A DNA stretch of 64,000 nucleotides from positions 1 through 64,000 of the forward strand of contig QKCJ01000049.1 of the NCBI GenBank assembly GCA_003245715.1, written 5' to 3'. Source of the DNA: a bacterium. Its GTDB lineage: Bacteria; Planctomycetota; SZUA-567. Shown one piece after another: positions 17,332 to 25,459 of the stretch. Position numbers and translations under genes: made by a program. The stretch's first letter is position 1. The number at the start of each line of letters is the position of its first letter. The notes beneath the pieces were generated by a model that saw nothing but the letters and a program-made list of their open reading frames with translations, did no database searches and had not been told where the DNA came from.

Positions 17332-18393
17332 ATGAGTATTTTAAACAAGATGGCGGGGGCCTGTGTGTTGGCGGCGATGGTTGCTGTACCGGCGTTTGCA
17401 GGTAATGAGCCTGAAAAGAAGATGGACGAGAAGAAGGAAGGCACCTACTTTGCCGGACAGGATTGCAGCACCGGTGGTGTTCCTTCTGAGATTGCTTTTG
17501 AGCAGGGCAAGACCCCGCCGAAGCCATGTAAGGGTAATTTCTGGACCCTGATTACCAAGCCTGCAGTCTTCAAGTGTGAGACTGAAAAGGTCAAGGTCAG
17601 CGATGCTACATTCTATATGAAGCCGGTTCCTGCCAAGTATGAATGGGTTGAGGAGAAGATCCAGGTTGCGCCTGAGCGTAAGGTTCCTTACTGCCAGCCA
17701 GCCAAGTTCAACCGCAAGTGTGTTGAGGTTACTATCCAGGAAGAGTCAAAGAGCTTTGTTGTTGTACCAGCTGTCTTTGAGACTGTTAATGAAGAAGTAG
17801 TCTTCCGTCCGGAAATGGAGAAGGAAGTCCACATCCCTGCAGTTTTCAAGACTGTGATGAAAACTATTGAGGTCGAACCGGAACGTGACGCTCTCTGCGG
17901 CGTTGCAACTCCGAAGGACGTTAATGTTAACTGTGGTGAGACTGTTGCCGGAAGTATCGGCGCTATCCACAAGCCTGCCCGTTGCATTACAATTGCCGTT
18001 CAGGAACTCTGTACCCCTGCATCAACCAAGAAGATCAAGGTTCCTGCAATCAAGAAGTGCATCCCTGTGCGTAAATTGAAGGCTGCGGCTCAGGTCAAGG
18101 AAGTCAAGGTTCCTGCCATTACCAAGAAGCTCTGGGTTGAGACCTGTGTTGGCGAAGAGTGCATCAAGTACCGCGCAGTACCGGCTGACTATCAGTGTAT
18201 CCGTCGCATGAAGCTCAAGGAAGAAGCCAAGACCGAGAAGGTTGAAGTTCCAGCCAAGTTCCAGACAATCAAGAAGAGCGTTCTGGTTACACCATCAACC
18301 ATGGTATGGCGTCAGTACTCAATTGGTAAGTGTAAGGAAGTTGCCGACATCTGCTCACGCTACGGCTCACTCCCTGGCTCAGGTGCTTTCTAA
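17332..18393 (+). CDS. Exported protein made of about ten PA-x-F/Y repeats
   Basis: 353 aa. The signal peptide ends at about residue 23 (VPAFA). After a short acidic/lysine linker the mature protein is a chain of roughly ten units of 25-37 residues, each opening with [VIKQ]-P-A-[KVIRD]-[FYIC] and continuing with alternating V/I/K/E, which suggests beta strands. Units begin at KPAVFK, VPAKYE, QPAKFN, VPAVFE, IPAVFK, KPARCI, VPAIKK, VPAITK, VPADYQ and VPAKFQ. There are many Cys residues and no catalytic motif. Similar PA-x-Y-x-x-V repeats occur in some OmpA-family envelope proteins, so a surface or periplasmic structural role is likely. The ATG at 17332 follows GGAGAG; the TTG at 17320 is rejected. 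It is monocistronic, with its own terminator. Confidence 0.75.
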   Translation: MSILNKMAGACVLAAMVAVPAFAGNEPEKKMDEKKEGTYFAGQDCSTGGVPSEIAFEQGKTPPKPCKGNFWTLITKPAVFKCETEKVKVSDATFYMKPVPAKYEWVEEKIQVAPERKVPYCQPAKFNRKCVEVTIQEESKSFVVVPAVFETVNEEVVFRPEMEKEVHIPAVFKTVMKTIEVEPERDALCGVATPKDVNVNCGETVAGSIGAIHKPARCITIAVQELCTPASTKKIKVPAIKKCIPVRKLKAAAQVKEVKVPAITKKLWVETCVGEECIKYRAVPADYQCIRRMKLKEEAKTEKVEVPAKFQTIKKSVLVTPSTMVWRQYSIGKCKEVADICSRYGSLPGSGAF

Positions 18394-18422
18394 GCAGCAA
18401 GGTTACACAAGCGAATCATTCA

Positions 18423-18453
18423 ACGGCTCTTCCCTAGCGGAAGGGCCGTTTTT
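18423..18453 (+). terminator. Terminator after the PA-repeat gene
   Basis: ACGGCTCTTCC (18423-18433) pairs with GGAAGGGCCGT (18439-18449, one G-U pair) and runs into five T. Confidence 0.9.
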
Positions 18454-18649
18454 GTTTTCATTCTCTTCAGATTTTTTACCATCTTTTTTCAAAAGTCCTG
18501 TGAAGAGGATGTCTTCCCCATTTTTACACTATATTCAGGTTATAAATCTATTCTGTATCTCTCCGTGATAAATACAAGACAATCCAAAAAATCACACCCT
18601 GATTGCATATTACGGATAAAATTGTTTTTGATTATTTATTTCGCGGATA

Positions 18650-18678
18650 TTGACATTTGTTATTGTTTGTGTTATATT
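18650..18678 (+). promoter_or_regulatory. Strong sigma-70 promoter of the HTH-EIIA/antiporter operon
   Basis: A perfect TTGACA (18650-18655), a 17-bp spacer and TATATT (18673-18678), about 55 bp before the start codon at 18734. The rest of the 18454-18649 gap is AT-rich with nothing else recognisable. Confidence 0.8.
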
Positions 18679-18733
18679 GGTAGATAATAAAGCGGTTGTA
18701 TTTGTTTGATGTTATTTGATGGAAGGTAAAGAC

Positions 18734-19402
18734 ATGGACGCACAATCAGCGGATTTAATGACGGTTGAAGATGTTGCCAGTTACCTGCGGGTGGCTGAGC
18801 GGACGATTTATGACTGGGCACAGAAAGGGGACATTCCCTGCGGTAAGCTCGGTGCTTCCTGGCGTTTTCGCAGGGCGGATATCGATCAGTGGTTGGCGGA
18901 GAAGTTTGACCGCAAGCCGCCGGTTGCCAAGGCTGATGCCGGTGAAGTCTCGCTTGCCGGTTTGCTCTCGCCAGAGCAGCTTTTGTTTGTTCCAGAGAAG
19001 GTTGATAAAAAAGAAGTTCTTACCCGTCTCTGTGAGACATTGGCAAAGTCGGATAATGTCAGTAACGGTCAGGAGCTTAAGGAGGGTATTTTCAGGCGCG
19101 AAGAGCTGATGAGTACGGGTATCGGGCTTGGCGTTGCAGTACCGCACGTCCGTCTTGAATCGGTAAGTGATGTGGCGGTTGCTGCTGGTGTCTGCAAATT
19201 TCCTATTGAGGATTATGACTCTCTGGACGGGCAACCTGTCCAGATTATTTTTATGATCGCAGCCGCAGCAGGGCAGCACGCTAAGCACATCCGGCTGCTC
19301 TCGCAGATTGCCAATTTCTTTAAAGATGAAAACAACCGCCGGAGGATTCTTGAGGCTTCGTCTGCTCAGGAAGCTTTGCTGGCTCTGACAGGAGGGGAGT
19401 GA
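18734..19402 (+). CDS. HTH (excisionase-type) domain fused to a PTS EIIA-Ntr-like domain
   Basis: 222 aa. An N-terminal MerR/excisionase-like helix-turn-helix (about 8-58: LMTVEDVASYLRV...TIYDWAQ) is joined to a fructose/nitrogen-type PTS EIIA domain (about 75-220). The phospho-acceptor His138 sits in the conserved GVAVPHVR context. EIIA-Ntr proteins relay PTS phosphorylation to regulatory targets, including potassium transport. This gene ends 1 bp before a cation antiporter gene, so EIIA control of that transporter, or of its gene through the HTH, is a natural inference. The ATG at 18734 has GGAAGG at ideal distance; TTG and ATG codons at 18716 and 18719 are less likely. Confidence 0.85.
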   Translation: MDAQSADLMTVEDVASYLRVAERTIYDWAQKGDIPCGKLGASWRFRRADIDQWLAEKFDRKPPVAKADAGEVSLAGLLSPEQLLFVPEKVDKKEVLTRLCETLAKSDNVSNGQELKEGIFRREELMSTGIGLGVAVPHVRLESVSDVAVAAGVCKFPIEDYDSLDGQPVQIIFMIAAAAGQHAKHIRLLSQIANFFKDENNRRRILEASSAQEALLALTGGE

Positions 19403-19403
19403 G

Positions 19404-21098
19404 ATGCCAGATACTGCTGAAGCAACTAAAGGTATATTGTTTATTCTTGGTCTTGGGGTATTTGGCGGGATGCTTGGGGCGTGGTTCTTTCAGAAGATGC
19501 GCGTGCCGCAGGTTATCGGTTATATCGTAATCGGCCTGATTATCGGTGAGAGCGGTTTTGAATATTTGCGGATTGCCGATATTGAGAACCTGCAGCCATT
19601 TAATATTTTCGCCCTAGGTATTATCGGCTTTCTGGTTGGTGGTGAGCTTAAACTTGCCGAGTTTAAAAAATACGGCAAACAATTTGCGGCGATCCTCTTT
19701 GGTGAAGGCGTACTGGCGTTTGTTCTTGTGGGATTGTGCAGCGGCCTAATTGTTTATAAGGTCAGTGGCAGCATTAATGCGGCGCTGGCGGCGGGGTGTG
19801 TCTTTGGCGCAATTGCTTCAGCTACCGACCCTGCTTCAACGGTTGATGTTTTGTGGGAGTACCGCTCAAAGGGTGTGCTTACCACTTCAATTACCGCTAT
19901 TGTCGCGCTTGACGATGCGCTGGCGATGACTCTTTACGGGCTTGGAACGGGTGCGGCGCAGATGCTTGCCGGTAGCGGTGGCGAAGAGGCTTCTGTTTTG
20001 CATAAAGCGGGTGAGGTGGCAGTTGAGCTCTTTGGTGCGATACTGCTTGGTGCAGTTGCGGCGATACTTTTAAGCTTTCTTCTGCGCTGGCTGCATCAGT
20101 CGGAGAAGAGCATGGCCTTTGCGCTTGGTCTGCTGCTTCTGGTTATTGCCATGTCTGATGCGTACAAACTTGACGTAATTCTTGCGGCGATGACTATGGG
20201 CTTTGTTACGGCTAATATTTCTCCCCACCGCAGTGAGAGCCTCTTTAATCTGGTGCGCAGTTTCTCTGGCCCGATTTATGTCCTGTTCTTCGTCTTTGTC
20301 GGTGCGCGTCTTAGTATTGACGGAATGCCTGGCTGGCTCTGGTGGCTGGTTGGCGGTTATGTACTCTTCCGCAGTGCCGGCAAGATGGCTGGAGCGTACT
20401 TTGGTGCGAAACTTACCGGTAGTGAGCCGGTGGTGCGCAAGTATCTTGGCATGGGCTTGTTTGCGCAGGGTGGTGTTGCGGTCGGTCTGTCGATTATGGC
20501 CAGCCGTCACCTCAGTAATGTTGCCCTTGACGGTAAGCTCAGCCTTGGTGACGCGATTATCTTCGGTGTTACTGCTACTACCCTTATCGTTCAGCTTATC
20601 GGCCCGCCAATGGTCAAGCTGGCTATCCGGAAAGCCGACGAGTCCGGGCGTAACGTTACTGACGACGATGTTATCAAGTCGCTTAAAGTATCTGATGTTA
20701 TGGAAGGTGATATCAAGCCAGTCTTTGAAGGTGAGAGCCTTGAACTTGTGATGAAGCGTTTTACCGATGGTGATTATCTTTCATATCCGGTCATTAATGA
20801 GAATGAAAATGTCTGCGGGCTGATCTCGCTTGGTTCGATGAAGGAAATTATTACTGACCGCGATACCTGGCGCTGGCTTCTGGCGGGTGATGTGATGCTT
20901 CAGGAGCCATTATGCGCGACTCCTGACATGCCGCTGCAGGAACTGCTTAATATGCTTGCCGACCACAACCTTGAACAGTTGCCGGTAGTTGAGAGCAAGA
21001 TTTCACAGAAACCGGCAGGAATGCTGCGACGTGAATTTATAAACAAGAGAATCGCTGAAGAGGTTGTTCACCGTCAGGGAATTAAGAACGCAGCGTAA
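19404..21098 (+). CDS. CPA2-family cation:proton antiporter with C-terminal CBS pair
   Basis: 564 aa. Twelve or so membrane segments cover residues about 8-400 in the Kef/NapA (CPA2) pattern, with conserved acidic residues in the membrane (ATDPASTVDVLWE and IVALDDALAMTLYG). Two CBS modules follow (about 425-555: KVSDVMEGDIKPVFEGES and AGDVMLQEPLCATPDMPL), which probably bind an adenine nucleotide and gate transport. It is translationally close to the HTH-EIIA gene. The ion (Na+ or K+) cannot be read from sequence. The usual KefC TrkA-N domain is absent and replaced by the CBS pair. Confidence 0.88.
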   Translation: MPDTAEATKGILFILGLGVFGGMLGAWFFQKMRVPQVIGYIVIGLIIGESGFEYLRIADIENLQPFNIFALGIIGFLVGGELKLAEFKKYGKQFAAILFGEGVLAFVLVGLCSGLIVYKVSGSINAALAAGCVFGAIASATDPASTVDVLWEYRSKGVLTTSITAIVALDDALAMTLYGLGTGAAQMLAGSGGEEASVLHKAGEVAVELFGAILLGAVAAILLSFLLRWLHQSEKSMAFALGLLLLVIAMSDAYKLDVILAAMTMGFVTANISPHRSESLFNLVRSFSGPIYVLFFVFVGARLSIDGMPGWLWWLVGGYVLFRSAGKMAGAYFGAKLTGSEPVVRKYLGMGLFAQGGVAVGLSIMASRHLSNVALDGKLSLGDAIIFGVTATTLIVQLIGPPMVKLAIRKADESGRNVTDDDVIKSLKVSDVMEGDIKPVFEGESLELVMKRFTDGDYLSYPVINENENVCGLISLGSMKEIITDRDTWRWLLAGDVMLQEPLCATPDMPLQELLNMLADHNLEQLPVVESKISQKPAGMLRREFINKRIAEEVVHRQGIKNAA

Positions 21099-21111
21099 TT
21101 ATATAAATAAG

Positions 21112-21145
21112 AAGAGCCGGCCAATTGTTGGGCCGGCTCTTCTTT
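21112..21145. terminator. Terminator after the antiporter gene
   Basis: AAGAGCCGGCC (21112-21122) pairs perfectly with GGCCGGCTCTT (21131-21141), followed by TCTTT. It lies between convergent genes. Confidence 0.9.
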
Positions 21146-21169
21146 AAGTTTGTGCGGGATTAGCAGAAA

Positions 21170-21874
21170 TTATTTCCATGACTGGTCAGACTGCGGGCCG
21201 GAAATTTCTTTCCATTCAGGCTTGCCGTTAACCAGTGTCACCCGCCAGGTAATGGCGTTGACGGTGTTCATTACTGTAGCCTGATCGGTGTCTGCTCCGG
21301 CAAGCATATAAGTTCCGCTCGGGCCGCTGGTCATGCCGGCTGGCTTACCGAGGTTCTGCCAGTTTTCATCGGTTTTGCGCAGTAGCCAGAGAGTACCGGT
21401 TGTGCTGTCGATAGCAAAGATCTCGCCGCTGCCGGTAATGGTCTGACTCTGATAGCGTCCGGGATTCTTGCTCTGGATTTCAATGGCTTTGGCAATTGCC
21501 GGTTTTATTTTATCAGGCTGTCCTTTGAACTTGTCGCTGATAATCGGTTGCTGGTTTTCCGGTTCCTGGGGTTTGTTCCAGTTTTCAGGCTGCTGGTTTT
21601 CAGGCGCTTCGGTTGCCTTGAGTGTTTTTTCGTTTGGCGCCAGACTGGTAGTGTTGAGCATTTTATCGGTGTCATTTTTTTCTGCCTGAGTAAATTCTTC
21701 AGGTTTGTTTAGGGTAGGCTTCTCTGTTTGTGCCTGAGTTTCAGTTTTGTTCGGTTCGGTTTTGCGGGGTTTTTCCCCGACAATAATAATAATGATTGCC
21801 AGAACAGCAATAGCCGCAATGGCGATGTTTTTATATTTTTTACAGTTACCGATTTTACAGTTGCCATGGTTCAT
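21170..21874 (-). CDS. Single-pass membrane protein of unknown function
   Basis: 234 aa, not recognised. A short N-terminus with a CKIGNCKK motif precedes one strong membrane span (about 16-32). A long low-complexity linker rich in Glu, Pro, Gln, Lys and Asn follows (about 35-120, with two near-identical PEN-QQP units). A compact C-terminal domain (about 130-234) contains ITGSGEIFAIDSTTGTLWLL and a second strand-rich stretch. The linker suggests the C-terminal domain reaches out into the periplasm. The ITGSGEIFAIDSTTG...WLL pattern resembles a single beta-propeller blade, but only one is present. It is monocistronic and convergent with the antiporter operon. Confidence 0.65.
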   Translation of the reverse strand: MNHGNCKIGNCKKYKNIAIAAIAVLAIIIIIVGEKPRKTEPNKTETQAQTEKPTLNKPEEFTQAEKNDTDKMLNTTSLAPNEKTLKATEAPENQQPENWNKPQEPENQQPIISDKFKGQPDKIKPAIAKAIEIQSKNPGRYQSQTITGSGEIFAIDSTTGTLWLLRKTDENWQNLGKPAGMTSGPSGTYMLAGADTDQATVMNTVNAITWRVTLVNGKPEWKEISGPQSDQSWK

Positions 21875-22066
21875 GATATTTCTCCAGCGTTGAGAATGAA
21901 AGCAGAAAACGTTAAAGTTATTTCAACGCAAATACCGGATAAACGCAAGTAAAACATTTATTAATTTCTAATTTTATTTTTACGTGTTTCAGGTAAAATA
22001 GTGTTAAAATGGTTTTAGTACAAGATGTGAGAAAGAGATAATGCCGTAAGCAGAGCAGTTAAGGGT

Positions 22067-22130
22067 TTGATGAAACCATCAATCTCGGTTTACGCCGCGG
22101 TGTAGTCCGGGAATGCTTTTGCGCTGCACC
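22067..22130 (+). promoter_or_regulatory. Structured 5' leader of pfk
   Basis: Two hairpins lie just upstream of pfk. TTGATG/CATCAA (22067-22072 and 22077-22082) has a 4-nt AAAC loop. GGTGTAG/CTGCACC (22099-22105 and 22124-22130, one G-U) encloses an 18-nt partly paired loop. I could not assign it to a known riboswitch class by eye. Confidence 0.35.
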
Positions 22131-22154
22131 CTTGGAATCAAAACAGGAGACGTT

Positions 22155-23501
22155 ATGAAAAGTTACGCACCCCAGAAAATCAAAACACTTGGCAAATGTA
22201 CAATTGATTCGCCAATGGTAAAAGATTCACATAATCGTGAACATACCGCAGAGATCTTTGTCTGCGACCAGAGTGTCACCATGGCTCAGAATGTGTTTTG
22301 CCCACGAGATGACAAGGGTGAATGCGAGCAGCGTTGCAATTCTTCAACTGAAACAGCCTTTAAGTTTTATGAGCTTGCCGGCCCGCGGGAGAAGATTTAC
22401 TTCGACCCCTCAAAGGTCCGCGCCGGCATTGTTACCTGCGGGGGCTTGTGTCCGGGGCTTAATGATGTGGTGCGCTCGATTGTTCTTGGCTTGCGCAACA
22501 ACTATGGCGTGAAAAATATTTACGGTTTCCGTTATGGCTTTCAGGGCTTTGTGCCTGATTATGGCCATGATGTGGTGATGCTTACTCCTGATGTGGTTGA
22601 TGGCTGGCAGGATATTGGCGGTACCTGTCTCGGCTCATCACGCGGGCCGCAGAAGCCGGATGTTATGGTCAACTGCCTTGAGCAGCTGGCGGTGAATATG
22701 CTTTTTGTCATCGGTGGTGACGGTACGATGCAGGGGGCGATGGCGATTGCCAACGAGGTTGAAAACCGTGGGCTTAAGATTTCGGTTGTTGGCGTGCCAA
22801 AGACGATTGATAATGACATTGTTATCATTGACGAAACTTTTGGTTTTCAGACTGCGGTTAATGCGGCGCGTGATGTTCTGCGTTGCGCTCACGTTGAGTC
22901 AAAGGGTATTCCAAACGGGATTGGCCTTGTCAAACTGATGGGGCGTGATTCCGGTTTTATTGCCTGTCAGGCTGCGCTTGCCATGAGTGATGTGAACTTT
23001 GTACTTATCCCTGAGCAGCCCTTCAAGCTTGAAGGGGAGGGCGGTTTTCTCAATGCTCTGCACAAGCGGTTGCTTCGCCGCAAGCACGCTGTTATTGCTG
23101 TTGCTGAAGGGGCGGGGCAGGATCTGCTTGAGGCGGAGACCGAGACTGACGCGTCTGGTAACAGGCGCCTTGGCGATATCGGCCTTTTTCTCAAGGATAA
23201 GATCAATGATTACTTTGAAAAGATTGATTTTGAGACCTCGGTCAAGTATATGGATCCTAGCTATATCGTGCGCAGTATCCCTGCTAACGCGCATGACAGT
23301 ACTTACTGCTTCTCGCTTGGTCATGACGCAGTACACGCAGCGATGGCCGGGCGTACCGAGATGATTGTCGGTAAGGTCAAGCATAATATCTGCCATATTC
23401 CGATGGCGCACATTGCCGGTAAGCGCAAGAAGGTAGATCTCTACAGCCCGCTCTGGCGTCTGGTTCTTGAGAGTACCGGTCAGTCGGTTGTCTTTGAATA
23501 G
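22155..23501 (+). CDS. 6-phosphofructokinase, probably ATP-dependent (plant/trypanosomatid-type)
   Basis: Phosphorylates fructose 6-phosphate in glycolysis. 448 aa with an N-terminal extension of about 85 residues before the first nucleotide motif (GIVTCGGLCPGLNDVVR). Two residues separate ATP from pyrophosphate enzymes. Position 104 (E. coli numbering) is Gly here (VIGGDGT, 187-190), as in ATP enzymes. Position 124 is Lys (VPKTIDND, Lys216), as in PPi enzymes. This Gly/Lys combination is found in the ATP-dependent plant and trypanosomatid PFKs, so ATP is the likelier donor. The ATG at 22155 has AGGAGA upstream; an in-frame codon at 22113 is rejected. Monocistronic. Confidence 0.9.
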   Translation: MKSYAPQKIKTLGKCTIDSPMVKDSHNREHTAEIFVCDQSVTMAQNVFCPRDDKGECEQRCNSSTETAFKFYELAGPREKIYFDPSKVRAGIVTCGGLCPGLNDVVRSIVLGLRNNYGVKNIYGFRYGFQGFVPDYGHDVVMLTPDVVDGWQDIGGTCLGSSRGPQKPDVMVNCLEQLAVNMLFVIGGDGTMQGAMAIANEVENRGLKISVVGVPKTIDNDIVIIDETFGFQTAVNAARDVLRCAHVESKGIPNGIGLVKLMGRDSGFIACQAALAMSDVNFVLIPEQPFKLEGEGGFLNALHKRLLRRKHAVIAVAEGAGQDLLEAETETDASGNRRLGDIGLFLKDKINDYFEKIDFETSVKYMDPSYIVRSIPANAHDSTYCFSLGHDAVHAAMAGRTEMIVGKVKHNICHIPMAHIAGKRKKVDLYSPLWRLVLESTGQSVVFE

Positions 23502-23549
23502 TCAGGCTGGTGCAAATTTGAATTCAAGCGCAAGAAATTTATAATAAGA

Positions 23550-23583
23550 AAGAGCAGATCACTTATCGCGTCTGCTCTTTTTG
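23550..23583. terminator. Bidirectional terminator between pfk and the kinase gene
   Basis: AAGAGCAGA (23550-23558) pairs perfectly with TCTGCTCTT (23571-23579), with a T-run to the right and A-rich sequence to the left. Confidence 0.88.
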
Positions 23584-23607
23584 TTATTTATTAGCGCTGA
23601 TTTATTA

Positions 23608-25302
23608 TTAGTAATCAAGTTCCGGCCCGATTTCCCGCATACCCTTGCGGCACTGCGCAGCTTTTTCAAGCGCCTCCACGTCATTCGGGTTTCGTTTGAT
23701 GATTTCCTCAAGGTCTTTCAGTGCGGAGATATAATTCTGCTCAAGCATCAGCAGTTCCGCCCGCAGAAAGCGGCTGTCGCGGTTATCAGAGTAAAAGTTG
23801 ATTGAGATTGAAAGAAACTGCTGCGCTTTTTTAATCTCATTCTTCTCGACATATTCTTTGGCCAGATTATAAAATTCACGCGAATGGCTGCGGTTAAACT
23901 CAATCTGTTTCTGCTCATCAAGGCGCTTCTTCTGCTCTTTGCGCGAGAGATTGTTCCAGAAGATAACGCCGTAAATACCTGCACAGACCAGCAGGGTCAG
24001 AATGATTCCGGCAACAAAGCTCGCCAGTTTATAATGCCGCGAGAGCCGGAAGATGGTCGCCCAGAAATTATCCTCGCTGCGGTATACCGTCAACCCGTCA
24101 AGAAACGAGCGCAGATCATGCTGGAAATCAATAATTGTCTGGTAACGTTCTTCGGGGGCCGTTGCCAGAGCGCGCATGGCGATACGTGAAAGCTCTTCAG
24201 GAATCCTCCTTGTCGGTGCGCGGATTGCCGGTGGCTGGATATTGCCGTTAATGACCTCCTCGACGATTTCACTCTCAGTAGACGCCAGAACCGGCGGTGA
24301 ACCGGTCAGCATTTCATATAATATAGCGCCAAGCGAATAAATATCGCTGCGCTCATCAAGTTCTTCAAGGTCACCGCGTGCCTGCTCTGGTGACATATAC
24401 GCCGGCGTTCCTGCAACCGTCCCCCGTCTTGTGCCCCAGATATTTGAGTCACTGCGCATGATATTAACCGCTTCGGAGAGATTGACCTCCGGGTGGCTGT
24501 TGTCAATAATCCCCTTCATCGACTGGTGGTAGTGGCTGCGCGGAAAAGAAGCCACCCGCTGGCTTTCGCTGCTGCGTTGGTGGTGCGGGAGCGGGCGGTT
24601 TTTGACATTGCCTGATTTGGCCAGTCCCCAGTCCATCAGCTGAACCTCGCCGTACTCACCAAGCATGATATTCGCAGGTTTGAGGTCACGATGGATCACG
24701 CCCCTTGAGTGGGCAAAGGCAACCGCGCTGCAGACACTTTCAAGAATCTGCAGAAGTCGCGGCAGTGAGTAGGACGAGCGCACCATCGCGTCACCCTCAC
24801 GAACCCCGTCAAGAACTTCCTCAAGGCTGCGGCCGTGAACGAGTTTCATCAGAAAGAATAACTGCCCCTGCCGGGTAAAGCCGATGTCGTGGACGGGTAC
24901 AATGTTCGGATGCTCAAGCTGTCCCGTGATCTGCGCTTCCTCAAGAAAGCGAGCCTTGTCCTCATCACTCTGGGTGTCAAGCAACACCTTCAGCGCGACC
25001 TTGCGCCGCACATAAGGGTCGTAGGATTCATAGACGCGCCCCATCCCGCCGCTGCCGATCTCGGTGCGGATTTCATACTTGTCAATAACGGGGATTGTGT
25101 CAAGTTCCTGCCGGACTTCCTTTAAAAGACGCTGCCCAGTTGCCGCCGAGTCCTCAAGTTCGACCTCTTCCTCGACCCGTCCGGCTGTGATGGCGCCTGC
25201 CACAAACCATTTCTGGCAGGCTTCACAGCGCACCCTCTCGCCTTGCTGGAGACTGGTGCGCAATTGCGCTTCATTGCAGTGGGGACAGATAATATCTGGC
25301 AT
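23608..25302 (-). CDS. Membrane Ser/Thr protein kinase with zinc ribbon and periplasmic TPR region
   Basis: 564 aa. An N-terminal zinc ribbon (CPHC...CEAC) is followed by a Hanks-type kinase domain: glycine loop GSGGMGRVYE, VALK lysine, catalytic HRDLKPANI and DWG in place of DFG. GTPAYMSPEQA closes the activation segment. Between DWGLAK and GTPAY there are 68 residues, about 50 more than usual, rich in His, Ser and Arg. One membrane span (about 450-470) separates the kinase from a C-terminal region with a coiled coil and TPR-like repeats. DWG kinases with this layout are typical of Planctomycetes and relatives. The ATG at 25302 starts exactly at the zinc ribbon, though its ribosome site is weak; a TTG at 25350 also opens the frame. 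Confidence 0.9.
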   Translation of the reverse strand: MPDIICPHCNEAQLRTSLQQGERVRCEACQKWFVAGAITAGRVEEEVELEDSAATGQRLLKEVRQELDTIPVIDKYEIRTEIGSGGMGRVYESYDPYVRRKVALKVLLDTQSDEDKARFLEEAQITGQLEHPNIVPVHDIGFTRQGQLFFLMKLVHGRSLEEVLDGVREGDAMVRSSYSLPRLLQILESVCSAVAFAHSRGVIHRDLKPANIMLGEYGEVQLMDWGLAKSGNVKNRPLPHHQRSSESQRVASFPRSHYHQSMKGIIDNSHPEVNLSEAVNIMRSDSNIWGTRRGTVAGTPAYMSPEQARGDLEELDERSDIYSLGAILYEMLTGSPPVLASTESEIVEEVINGNIQPPAIRAPTRRIPEELSRIAMRALATAPEERYQTIIDFQHDLRSFLDGLTVYRSEDNFWATIFRLSRHYKLASFVAGIILTLLVCAGIYGVIFWNNLSRKEQKKRLDEQKQIEFNRSHSREFYNLAKEYVEKNEIKKAQQFLSISINFYSDNRDSRFLRAELLMLEQNYISALKDLEEIIKRNPNDVEALEKAAQCRKGMREIGPELDY

Positions 25303-25459
25303 TGTCGTGGCACAGACCTTTTTGGGAAAATAAAACAAAAAACGCGACAAACAAGCAAAATGACTCAGTTTTTACCCATGATAAGATAACTATTTTTCAG
25401 CTTTTAGTCAAGTGCGGATAAGGATAAACAAGTGTAAGTTTTATGTTTAACTGAAAATG

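Noticed and set aside
22155..23501. Annotation as pyrophosphate-dependent phosphofructokinase
   Set aside because: Gly in GGDGT at the 104-equivalent argues for ATP. The Lys in VPKTIDND also occurs in ATP-dependent plant and trypanosome enzymes.
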